The notes under the pieces: generated by a model
The model's input: the letters and a program-made list of their open reading frames with translations, nothing else
Databases searched by the model: none
What the model was told of the DNA's origin: nothing
Part shown: piece after piece, positions 1-10,462 of the stretch
How positions within the stretch are numbered: the first letter of the stretch is position 1
Layout of the letters: each line of letters opens with the position of its first letter
From: Megaleporinus macrocephalus
Lineage: Eukaryota; Chordata; Actinopteri; Characiformes; Anostomidae
NCBI GenBank assembly: GCA_021613375.1
Contig: CM038726.1
Location: forward strand, 6,547,877-6,611,876
Length of the DNA stretch: 64,000 bases
Direction: 5' to 3'
Position numbers and translations under genes: made by a program

Positions 1-276
1 GTTTGTGAGTTTGCCAGTCGCTGTTTTAGCTGTACAGGTAAGAAAGTGTGTTTGGAGTTTCTCCAAAGAACAAGGGAATCTGAGAGCATGTAGCGCGAAA
101 ATAGTGGATTAAACATTCGTTAAGCTACAATGATACCTTGGCAGTAACCAGAGCTCAGGTCTGTATTCATTTGAGGTGAAAATTTGTTGTTAATTTCTTT
201 GTGGCATCAAATTCTTTATACTGAAATGCATTTATTGATAAATATAAATAACAGTGAGTGGTTTGGCAAGCTGTAC

Positions 277-330
<54 letters not shown>

Positions 331-387
331 TAATTTTCACTTTCTAACATACTATTTAACCGCACAAAGAAAATATTTATTACTTAC
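1..387. other. Non-coding left edge with ATT microsatellite
   Basis: No gene is recognised. The stretch would be the intron or 3' part downstream of the first GIMAP exon (minus strand), so any terminal exon of that gene may lie here or beyond the window edge; no convincing acceptor followed by an open frame was found. Confidence 0.5.
277..329. repeat. (TAT)n microsatellite
   Basis: Uninterrupted trinucleotide repeat of about 17-18 units, seen directly. Confidence 0.95.
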
Positions 388-1071
388 CCCTTCTTTTCTT
401 TTTCTCTACAGACTTAGAAGTCAGTCTCTTTCGTGTTCGTTTCTTTGCTGCATACATATTTTTTATTGGCCTCCTCTGTAGTTCAAAATGGTGTCCACTG
501 TTTGCTGTCACCATCTCCTCTATCTTCTCCAGCAACTCTGTGACCTGAGAGTCATCACTCCTGTTCTTATTGTTGAGAACATGATACCTGTTCCCACATT
601 TCTCCACCAGCCGCTGGAGGTCCTTCCCTTCACTCTCAATGTGCTGCTCTATGGGTGTGTCTCCCAGACAGTCTCCACAGGTGAACAGCACTATAGTGTG
701 ACTCCAGACTGTATCAGGTAGAAGCTTCATGTGTCCTTCTAACACGTTTCTCTCTTTCTCTTTAAAAACTCTGTCCACACGTATGACCAGCAGAACAGCA
801 TGAGGTCCTGGAGGACACAGAGACACACTGAGTACAATCTCCTGTTTCAGTAACTCAGTGTTCTCCTCTACAGGTACATCTCTCCACCATCCTGGAGCTT
901 CAACCACAGTGATGTGTCTCTCTGCTACTTCTCTCTGTCTCTTCACACACTGAGCAGTTGTCTTTAACTCAAACTCCTCTCTGTTCAGGATGGTGTTCCC
1001 TGCTGAACTCTTCCCAGAATATCTGTATCCCAGCAGCACAATCCTCAGATCTGAGAGACGGTGTGAATCAC
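388..1071 (-). CDS. GIMAP (AIG1-type) GTPase, main exon, copy 1
   Basis: This exon encodes a guanine-nucleotide-binding domain of the GTPase-of-immunity-associated-protein family, which in vertebrates acts on intracellular membranes of immune cells. Visible motifs are a G1 P-loop (GYRYSGKSSAGN), a G3-like VVEAPGW in place of the common DTPG, and IVLFTCGD as the G4-like box. A very basic tail follows (KKRTRKRLTSKSVEKKKRR). The exon is bounded by a CTGTAG acceptor (exon starts at 1071) and a GTAAGT donor (exon ends at 388), is 684 nt long and phase 1 at both ends, so it is one symmetric exon and not the whole gene. The frame stays open upstream to an ATG at 1114, but that stretch reads as intron. 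No first exon was located between 1071 and 4059; downstream exons may be left of the window. Family assignment is firm; the identity of the orthologue is not. Confidence 0.88.
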
Positions 1072-2025
1072 CTACAGGAGAAAACATGTTATTATTTGTA
1101 ATCATAATTAACATTATATAAACAAAAATGTGTAATATCTTTTAACTGAATGCACAATTTGTGAATCATTAGTATATGTCTTCGGTAACCTTTGACGGTT
1201 CTAAAGACAATATGGTATCCAGTAAAAACTGGAAAATTGGAAAATAACAAACTGTAATCCAACAATTTTATTTATTAATTGTATGTATTTATTTTACTAC
1301 TAACTAAATTCCCATTTTAACATTAAGTACTGAAATACCCAATAAAGACTTTTTATTTCCTTAAACTGCTGCAGAAGAAATTATGTCCTGCATATTCAGG
1401 TATTTCACTGGTCCACCTAATCAGAGTTGAGTTTACAGTAATCTATGTGCTGGGTTCCTGTTAAAGGCTGCGATCTGTGGACAGACTCTGTGGTGTTCAT
1501 GTAGATACTTGTAGATATTTTTGTCTCAAAGTCATGACTGGAACTGAAGAGTTCCTGCTGGCACTGGTACAGTATATAGAGGCTTCTTTTGGGTGCTTAG
1601 TCATGCCCATACAAGACTTCCATGGTAGAAAGTTCTGGGCGTTACTTGCTGTGGGATCCACAATAACATTATTACTATTCTTTTTCAGCTGAATGTCTGT
1701 CAGAAGAAGTTTATCTTATCAACACATGAACAATGTGAGAGTAAAATGAGAAAGTGTGTTTAGTGTTTCTTGCTTTGGTAGTTTAAAGCTGTACTTGCAC
1801 CAGAGTATCACATTTCTGAAAACAAGTGATGAGTAAGTGATGACTAAACTACTGGATGTAGATTGCAGTGCAGCCACTTCAGGGTGGTCAGAGAAGCAGT
1901 CTGTGACAACAACATAGCTTTTCTCATCAAGGACAAACAAATCCATCGACTTTGAATTATGTCCAGTCTGGTACAGGACGTGGTGTAAGTGATTCATCTT
2001 GCTGTCTAAGTCTATATGAAAGACA
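1072..2025. other. Non-coding interval, no feature recognised
   Basis: AT-rich sequence with only short chance frames. It should contain the upstream intron and first exon of GIMAP copy 1, which I could not identify. Confidence 0.4.
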
Positions 2026-2830
2026 TACATCGATCAGCTATAACAATAAACCCACCTCCTTATATCTACACTCACTGTATCAGCTCCACTGATCATACAG
2101 GAGCTCCACTTACAGACTGTAGTTCATCTGATTCTCTGTATACTTTATTACTCTGTTCTTTAATGATCAGGACCCCCACAGGACCACCACAGAGCAGCTA
2201 CTATTAGGGAGGTGGATCATTCTCAGCACTGCAGTAACAATGACGTGGTGGTGGTGTGTTAGTGTGTGTTGTGTTAGTGTGAGTGGATCAGACAGAGCAG
2301 TGCTGCTGCTGGAGTGTTTAAACACTATGTCCACTCACTGTCCACTCTATTAGACACTCCTACTACTTGCTGGTCCACCTTGTAGATGTAAAGTCAGAGA
2401 CAGTAGATCATCTGCTGCTGCACAGTTTGTGTTCCTCTAGTTCTTCATCAGTGGACGCAGGACGCCGCCCACAGGACACTGCTGTCTGGATAGTTTTGGT
2501 TGGTGGACTATTCTCAGTCCAGCAGTGACACTGAGGTGTTTAAACACTCTGATCCACTCACACCAGCACAACACACACTAACACACCACCACCGTGTAAC
2601 TGCAGTGCTGAGAAAGATCTACCTTCCTAATAGTACCTGCTCTGTGGAGGTCCTGTGGTGGTCCTGTGGGGGTCCTGATCATTAAAGAACAGGGTAAAGG
2701 GGGATAAACAACGTATGGAGCTAATCAGATGGACTACAGTCTGTACGTGTAGCTCCTGTATGCTAAGTAGAGATGATAAAATGGACAATGTGTGTAGGAG
2801 GGGGTATTAATGGTGTGGCTGATCGGCGTA
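2026..2830. mobile_element. Fold-back (long inverted repeat) non-autonomous DNA element
   Basis: The left end (TACATCGATCAGCTATAAC) and the right end (GTGGCTGATCGGCGTA) are imperfect inverted copies. The interior also mirrors itself: the TTAGTGTGTGTTGTG block near 2259-2275 pairs with the CACAACACACACTAA block near 2568-2585. No transposase frame exists. This matches a very common teleost interspersed repeat type; the superfamily was not determined. Boundaries follow the visible terminal repeats. Confidence 0.75.
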
Positions 2831-4059
2831 CGTCACAAAATGCTGTGGTCTAGCTAAGGTCTTCATTCCTTATTGGCGAGATCACTTCATGGGCTACATG
2901 CTGGCACTTTTCTTCACCTAGATGTCCTTGTATTTTCTGGAGCATTTCTTTTTGTAATGGTACGGGAATTACAAACATGACATGGCCGTGACCTGGAGAG
3001 TCTGATTTCACCACAGACTATGTATTCTGTACGTTTCTCAAAGTTTTCTTGTTGTCTAATCTGAAACTACTGGTCTTCTGATTTGTTCAGTTCTACCATA
3101 GAAACTGACTGAAATGGGATTGTCGTGTCAACTTAGGCCAGAATTGCTGCACTGACCTCCTGGTCATTCTTATATATCGTCTATCATCACAAGCAAACAA
3201 GAGTGTAGAATTTACAAAAATACCTTAAAATCCACAATGGACTACCTCTGGAGACACAAGCTGAAGGTTTTGCCATGTCACTTGTGACTAAAACATATTT
3301 AATACTTAGTGTGTAATGCCTTCACAAGCATGAACAATAGCTGTAATTTAATTTGGCTTGGACTGGACAAGTTTCTGCATGTAGGCAGCATCAATGTTCA
3401 ACCACCCTTTCATCTGGTATAAAGCCAAAACTGCATTCCACCATAAGAACATCATACCAACAGTGAAACATGGTGATGGTAGTGGGATGGTCTGGGTCTT
3501 CTCTGCTTCTGTGGGATCTGGTCTTGTCATAACTGAATAATTCTACTCTATATTCAAACCCTGAAGATTCTTTGAGCTTGCTCAACTACATGTCACTTGC
3601 AAACTGAATAACCGTCTCCTTTGCGGTGTACGGTGTGAACTGCAACTGAACTTACAGAGAGGCTCCTGTAATCATCCATAGACAGCAGTTTCATGTGGTC
3701 TCCTGTATCAAGTAACTAATAGCTCTCCCAATACTGTTACAACAGATAAGAGACAAACATTCAAGCACAAAGCTGAGTGATTGCAGGGAGAGGGAGGTCC
3801 AGAGAGAGTGAGGACAATTATGCTTGGACATCTATGGATGGCAGTGCCATAACCTAAGAAGAAATTTCTGATCTGCCAACATTTGTACAGTTATGCAATT
3901 CAGGAATCCCCCGTATTAAAACATGTGAATGACATCCTTAAAGATGACAACAAGATAATTTCCTGAAACTCCTGAAGGAAATCAGTTTGTTTCAGTTTAA
4001 GGGACCTGCAGAAACATCTGTTACACTCTTGTTCAAATACATTTATAAAAATTACTTAC
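2831..4059. other. Intergenic/downstream interval with a Tc1 scrap
   Basis: Apart from the Tc1-like remnant listed separately nothing is recognised. If GIMAP copy 2 has 3' exons they should lie here, but none was identified. Confidence 0.4.
3398..3535 (+). mobile_element. Tc1-like transposase remnant
   Basis: The plus-strand frame around 3440-3530 reads [20 protein letters not shown], the block preceding the second catalytic region of Tc1/mariner transposases (compare [16 protein letters not shown] in the Tc1 copy at 15.0-16.0 kb). It stops soon after and no terminal repeats are visible, so this is a short fossil. Confidence 0.6.
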
Positions 4060-4857
4060 TTATTTGTGATTTCATTTCTTCTCTCTGTTTCTGCACCTTC
4101 ATCATCCTCTCTTTCACTCTCTCTTCCTCTGCTCTCCTCTTCTCTTCCACCTCCTGTAGAATCTTTCTGTCTATTTCAAAATGGCATCCACTGTTTGCTG
4201 CCACCATCTCCTCTATCTTCTCCAGCAGCTCTGTGACCTGAGAGTCATCACTCCTGTTCTTATTGTTGAGAACATGATACCTGTTCCCACATTTTTCCAC
4301 CAGCCACTGGATGTCCTTCCCTTCACTCTCAATGTACTGCTCTATGGGTGTGTCTCCCAGATAGTCTCCACAGGTGAACAGAACTATAGTGTGACTCCAG
4401 ACACTTTCGAGCAGAAGCTCCATGTGTCCTTCTAATACTTTTCTCTCTTTCTCTTTAAAACCACTGTCCACACGTATGATCAGTAGAACAGCATGAGGTC
4501 CTGGAGGACACAGAGACACACTGAGTACAATCTCCTGTTTCAGTAACTCAGTGTTCTCCTCTACAGGTATATCAATCCACCATCCTGGAGCTTCAACCAC
4601 AGTGATGTGTCTCTCTGCTACTTCTCTCTGTCTCTTAACACACTGAGCAGTTCTCTTTAACTCAAACTCCTCTCTGTTCAGGATGGCGTTTCCTGCTGAA
4701 CTCTTTCCAGCACCTATATATCCCAGCAGTACAATCCTCAGATCTGAGAGATGGTGTGAATCACCTACAGGACAAAAAAGTAATCCAAGTACATGAAAAC
4801 TTCAGTTAACCTCGCTCGACTTTTACTTCCTGCATCATTAAGAAGCTTTTAATCTAC

Positions 4858-4951
<94 letters not shown>

Positions 4952-5531
4952 CTACATTTACTTAACACATCAATATGTACATATAACTCTAATAGTCACG
5001 ATCAAATAGTATTTCAGGAGTGCTAAGAAGAGTGTTTATTAAGTGCTAATGTAAGCTTAAATATAAACCAAATTAAAGAAAAAGTATTTGTTATCCTTCA
5101 TTTGCTCCTTTTTTTTTATCAGCATCATCGCTAAGCTGGCTAAAGCTATCAGGATTTTATTTGATGTAATCTAAAAATATAAAGTTGTAAAAGCTAGTAA
5201 ATAAGATATCATCATGTGTCTTTCATTACAAATTAAATAGGTTTGTATGGGAGGCAACCAGTGGGTGATTCTGGTCCTCAGACAAAGAAAATTAGTATGA
5301 TTGTGAGCAGACTAATTTTACATTGATATGAATTTTGTTGGGTGTTTATAAAAGTTGGGATATAATTGGTGCATGATTTTGACTGGGTCTACTCTTCCTC
5401 ATGGAGTATAATTAACAAAGATGTACTAAACAGACAGATTTTTGTATTTTCTGTCTGTTAAAACCCAGAATTATAATAAGTAAACCTAGTATCTTACCAG
5501 CGCTGTGCTTAGGGTTTACTCCTTTAGCCAT
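4060..5531 (-). CDS. GIMAP (AIG1-type) GTPase, copy 2, two exons
   Basis: Two coding exons are readable. Exon 1 (5531 down to 5498, 34 nt) starts at ATG, encodes MAKGVNPKHSA plus one base, and ends at a GTAAGA donor. Exon 2 (4764 down to 4060, 705 nt) follows a CTGTAG acceptor and completes the split Gly codon. Exon 2 carries the P-loop GYIGAGKSSAGN, VVEAPGW, and IVLFTCGD, then a charged, probably coiled-coil tail (VEEKRRAEEERVKERMMKVQ). It ends at a GTAAGT donor in phase 1, so at least one more exon is expected. There is no internal start codon before the VVEAPGW region within exon 2, so a search confined to this exon would wrongly truncate the protein; exon 1 supplies the start. The role is inferred from the family: a nucleotide-binding protein of lymphocyte/innate immune cells. 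Confidence 0.85.
4860..4945. repeat. (TA)n dinucleotide repeat
   Basis: About 43 TA units without interruption, inside the intron of GIMAP copy 2. Confidence 0.95.
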
Positions 5532-5566
5532 CCTTTTTCTTCCCATCTTTCATCTTCATCCCAAAT
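5532..5566 (-). promoter_or_regulatory. 5' UTR part of GIMAP copy 2 exon 1, with overlapping upstream ORF
   Basis: A TTTTTCAG acceptor ends at 5567, so the ATG-containing exon probably begins at 5566 and an untranslated exon lies further upstream. Within it an out-of-frame ATG opens a short reading frame (MKMKDGKKKDG) whose stop codon overlaps the main start (ATGGCTAA). Such an arrangement could lower or couple translation of the GTPase; that effect is inference. Confidence 0.5.
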
Positions 5567-7318
5567 CTGAAAAACAGTTGAAACTCAATGTAGTCTTTAA
5601 ATCACTATTTCTGTACAGCTCCAGTAGCTCCACAATGTTTGTACTGTAGGAAATTAGATGTTCATGCAAGATGGTCTCTTGTAGATAAATGAAGAAACAT
5701 CAGTGTCTTGTACACAAGAACAAAATTTGCTGTCACAGTAATATTTAACTTCCCTTGTAATCATTTCACAAGTCAACAATGGATTCCAGCCATTTGGTTG
5801 GGCTCAGAAAGGCTTGTTAAGCTTAACTAAAGGCTCAGATTTAATTTGTAACATTTCCAAACCAATAAAGGATCTTGTAAAATATAAAACCAAACTTTTG
5901 AAAATCTTGTCTGATATCTCTTGGTGGTAACCAAACGGCAACCTCAGTGAGTAAGCCTAAAGCAGAAACAGACTATTGACTACTGTCCACTGCAAAAGGA
6001 TGTTGCAAAATATCACATTCTCTAGTCTAATGTTTTTTGTTATATAATAATACAAATTACATCATTAGACCAACATCAGCTGATAACTCTGCTATCACAT
6101 CCAGACACTGTATCAGCCATCTTTCTTACCAACACTGCCTTCATTAACTTCACACTTCCAACAACTTACCTTTGCATTATTTCTTTTCTATAAACATCTT
6201 GGGTGTGTCTCAGAACCTAGTGAGTGTCTAAGTAGGCTGTCTAGGTAGCAGCTGTGTAAGTAGCAGTGTTCTCTCCTCATCTCTCCTCATAAAACAGATT
6301 ACTGAGACACTCTAACTAGAGAGAGACTGTGTCACGGCTTGTTCCCGCCCACTGCAGCACGTGACCGGTGGTTTAGCTGGTGGCTAAGCTACCGGCCGAC
6401 TATCCAAAACAATAGCCCGAGGCTTTAAACCATGCTAGCATAAATGCTAATGGTTCGAGTATAAAACTTTTAGTTGTCAACAACTCGTTATAGAGTTGAT
6501 AATAGAATACTGTTTTGTGTGATTATACGACAAAAAACACATTAAAACTCCAAAGAGAATCAAAATAACTCACATTTTAAAACCACTTCACTGCTCCTAG
6601 ATTTGTCTGTGTTGCATCATGGGATTGTCTTAGCGGCTGAGGAAGAGTTCGATGCTTTCCTCAGCAGACAGCATGTTTAAGGTATCTATGAATTGAATTA
6701 CCATGACATAAAATGCTGCCTATGTAGACCCTCACTAGGTTTTGAGACAGACCCCTTGTTTTTCATGGAGAGTGAAAATACATTTCTTATCCAAGAGTGC
6801 AAAACATTTACACACAGACAGACACAACTCAGGACACTCCCTCACAGCCCACAGCTACATATGGGGTTTGGTGTACACTGTGTTTTTGAAACAGCTACAT
6901 GGAACCATATTAACGTCAGCAACTTCAGCCTAAGTAAAAAGGAAATGACTAACACATTTACTTCACATTTACTGTAACCATTTCGTAACACTTCTACATA
7001 AAAGAACACAACTGGATCAAATGGAGAAGATGCATCACGTCAGCTGTGTAATTTCGGTCTGTATAGAAAAGTAATGTTGGTCTACAGTAAGACGCAGGAA
7101 ACATAGCATGTTAAGTGAATACTTTTTTATTGGAGCACAGCCACAGGGCTGAACCGCTGCCAGAGCTGCTGAGCAGCAGGAATTGCAGGCAGGTCTTAAA
7201 AAGCCACGCAAATCAACTTGACTGCAGGCACAAACGCAGTACTATTACCCCACAGCCCCGCACCAAATAGCACCAGCAACACACAGGAGTATCTCTGTGC
7301 ATAGCTATACCCCAAACT

Positions 7319-7445
7319 TAACCTTATCCCTAAATTTAACCTAAATTTAGTCTTACCCCTAACCTTAACTTTAAAATATTACCCTTACCTTATCCTAAAC
7401 TTATCCTTTATCCCTATCAATAACCTTAAACTTAATCCTAACCTT
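7319..7445. repeat. Degenerate CCTAA-type tract
   Basis: Repeated variants of AACCTTA, CCCTAA and CCTTAC over about 125 bp. It resembles decayed telomere-like or simple-sequence DNA; no perfect TTAGGG array is present. Confidence 0.5.
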
Positions 7446-7796
7446 ACCACTAGTTTACAGCTTGTTTTACAAAGAAAACTTTAAAAATCAGTGTATTAAG
7501 TTATTAAGTTTGAATAATAATTAATCCGGCTGCGGAATCCAGCCATATTGATGTTCAAACTCCTGTGTGTAATTTTGTACCGAAGTTATTATCTATAACT
7601 TTCTTGTCAATTGAGAGATTCTACAATCTAAGCTGCGCAGACTGCAACGTTCATATAACAACTAGGTGATTATATTCTAAGTCAAAAGTGTATCTTTATG
7701 CTGGAAACTTGTGCGGTGTACAGCCCTCGTGATCTTAATGCTTAGAATGAGTTCATGATGCTAGCTTAAAAGGCTCTTGTTGGCTCACTTGTGAAA

Positions 7797-7934
7797 CTCT
7801 GGCTCCATCTGGTGACCAAATTTAACAACTGCAGCTTTCAAGGAGCCAAGTGGGAAATTACTCTCCTAACTGTCTGTAAGTTAGTGCCCTCTGGCTCCAT
7901 CTGGTGGCCAAATTTAACAACTGCAGCTTTTAAA
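7797..7934. repeat. Two direct copies of a 46-bp segment, 92 bp apart
   Basis: CTCTGGCTCCATCTGGTG at 7797 recurs at 7889 with the following bases through the AACTGCAGCTTT block nearly unchanged. A third partial copy (CTCTGGCTCCCTCTAG) follows near 7958. Confidence 0.8.
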
Positions 7935-8424
7935 AAGCTCAGTAGAAATCCCTATTTCTCTGGCTCCCTCTAGGGCTACCATTAGCTACCTAGCATAGCC
8001 CACTTTTCGCTATACTCGTTTTATCTTAAGCTAAGCACCATCTGTTTGTTTCATACAGTTTACTTTCTGCCATCACCCATTGATGAATAAATGTGAATAA
8101 CTGTATTTAGAAAAACAGATTGACAGAGTCTTCAGAGATTCACAATAGTGAGAAATTCGTGAAAGATAAATTTAGGAAACCATTGGTGTTTCATCAATGA
8201 CACATGTTGAGTTACAGCTGCCTTGGTTGTAGTTTGTAACTTATGGATGATAGTGACTTAAGTATCTGACACAGAAGAATTCTCTATTTCTTAGCTGCTG
8301 TACAACACCTTTCATATTGAGGTACACCTTTCTCACATAGTGAGTTATCTTTTCCTCAACCAATTTAGCTGTTGTTTTTTATGATCCAATTAACTTTGGT
8401 TATTGGATAATAATCCTTCTACGG

Positions 8425-9680
8425 CAGGGGCGTCAAACTCATTTTCACAGAGGGCTACATCGGCATAATGGCTGTCCTCAAAGGGCCAGATGTAACTTAT
8501 AAGTATGTAACAAAATATGATATGTAACAAAATGTAACCAAATATAATATAAAAAGAATGTAACTACTCCTTAATGTTAAATAACTCTGAATGTATTACT
8601 TCTTCAATTAAAACATTACAGTTGCATGGAAAAATTATGTTTGCTTGTTGCTCTTTTATAACATAAATCATTTTGTCATGTTTTGAAATCCACAAAGTCC
8701 ATCAATACTATTCAAGTGAATACAAAACAACATCAAATTATAATATTAACTTTGATCAAAACGTTTGACATATTGAAATGAGGCTTAATTAGTATAAAAT
8801 CAAAAATTGTGAGCTGCTAAGAACATGTGTGACAAATGAAAAAAACAGCCTTACATCACAAACTAATGAGATGCTTTGATTACAATAAACACATAAAACC
8901 TGCAAACACTAAATACATTGCAACAGCAACTACACATATCAGTGCTTTCATAAACAGCAACTACACAGCTGTGTTTTCATCAACAGCTAATGAAAAAGCT
9001 GTGTAGCTGCGGGACTCCTCGGCCAGCTAGTTCCTTAACTTGGTCAGCGATGGTCTCGAGTCTGGTCGGGACACACCAGCTCACAGACCTTCAGCATGCA
9101 CTGCTTCAAAAACACTCCCTCTGAAAAACACTTTGAAGCACGGGTGATTTCTTCAGCCGCAATAAAGCTAGTTTCACTGCCGCATTGTTTTTGGCTTTCG
9201 TGAACAGATTCTGTTGCGACTTCAGTTTGTCTTTTAATTCTTGTGCAATCTGTTGCTTTTCTTGAAGGCTAGCTTTGCCGTGCTTAGCTCTGTGCTTGGT
9301 GTCAGAAAACCGGCGTAGATTGTCTCTTTAATAACCGACCTGTTGCTTCGTAACACAAAAGTCATACCGGTCTTTCGCCTTAAAGCACGAACATGTATTC
9401 ACCTTCCCATCTTTGTTGAAACAGCCGCCCATCTGCATCAACGTTTCTTTTTCTGGACATTATGGGATCGGCCGCGTTATCACATCAATGACTACACTGT
9501 TGTCTAGTGTCAGTAAGCCTTAACACAATCAACATGCATTGTGGGAAATGTAGTTTTTGGTCAAAGCACGCCTCTGACCTATTTTTTTTTAGACACTAAG
9601 ACCTTCCAAGCTCTTGCGGGCCACATAAAAGGACATGGCGGGCCACATTGGGCCCGCGGGCCTTGAGTTTGACACATATG
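8425..9680 (-). mobile_element. hAT-family transposon remnant with 8-bp target duplication
   Basis: Terminal inverted repeats are CAGGGGCGTCAAACTCA on the left and TGAGTTTGACACATATG on the right. The flanks TTCTACGG (8417-8424) and CTCTACGG (9681-9688) match at 7 of 8 bases, the hAT target-site length. The minus strand from about 9440 to 8990 reads as a broken N-terminal transposase: a BED-finger-like stretch followed by pieces such as KLALRLKKSPVLQSVF and KQCMLKVCELVCPDQ, with stops and frame changes. The catalytic part is missing, so it is non-autonomous. Confidence 0.75.
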
Positions 9681-10462
9681 CTCTACGGCTTTAACTGTAT
9701 GCTAAACCTCTTTCATCCTGAATTACTTTCCTAAGTATTTAGTGTACTTATCAAGACTTTATTAGTATTTGGACTGTTGCTTACGTATGCTTAACAAAAC
9801 TAAGTACTTATTCTGAGCCGCCGCTCTCCGTCCAATATACCATAATTATTTTCTTTAACTGTGAAACTATAGCTGAGGTTAGATAAGATATAAGCTGCAT
9901 AAGTGTCCGTGCATATACTCTCACTGAAATTCATTTTTCATTCTCAGATAACCCCCAGGTATATCTAATTTTGAGTACTGCTTGAACTGAGATTATTAGA
10001 CCTAGATTATAATAATATCTACTTCCGCTGGTCTTCCACTGTTAAAATTTTGTCTATCGCTCCCGTGGTATTCAGCTAGTGAATTAGCTGTAGTCTTAAA
10101 TCCTAGCATCCTCTAGCGATCTGAACGACATAATTCAAGTCTGTCTCTCACAGTCTATTAGAACTTTATTCGTTCCGCTCCGCTTAACTATTACTAGTAT
10201 CCTACTCTAACACCATGTATGTAGGCATTAAATTCCTTAGGAATCATCTAAATTCTTGCTGGTTTTGTCAATCGACCAAGCTCACAAATTACTACTTAAA
10301 ACCCCTAGAAACTCTCCCACAGGACGAGTTAAAACAGTTTAACAACTGCATGTAGGGTTATTTAAAAGTAGCCGGGTTAAACACAGATATGAGTAAAAAT
10401 TTAGAAGCGCTAAATTTAAAACTCAAGTCGTAATTTAAACCCACCTGCTTAACTAACTAAAC
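9681..10462. other. Non-coding interval before the gag-like region
   Basis: AT-rich sequence; if the retroelement at 10.4 kb has a 5' LTR it should be here, but no pair of matching LTR ends was recognised. Confidence 0.35.

Larger units (their letters stand above)
5567..8424. other. Non-coding interval upstream of GIMAP copy 2
   Basis: No gene is recognised. 6190-6690 has the look of another interspersed repeat but its ends are not clear. 7319-7445 is a degenerate CCTAA/CCTTA-rich tract. 7797-7934 holds a small direct duplication listed separately. Confidence 0.4.

Noticed and set aside
254..481. Plus-strand frame with an Ile run
   Set aside because: It is the translation of the ATT microsatellite and the antisense of the GIMAP exon.
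488..721. Repeated plus-strand frames beginning MVSTVCCHHLLYLLQQ (also at 4181, 4912 and 60011)
   Set aside because: They are antisense shadows of the conserved GIMAP coding sequence; similarity among them only reflects the paralogues.
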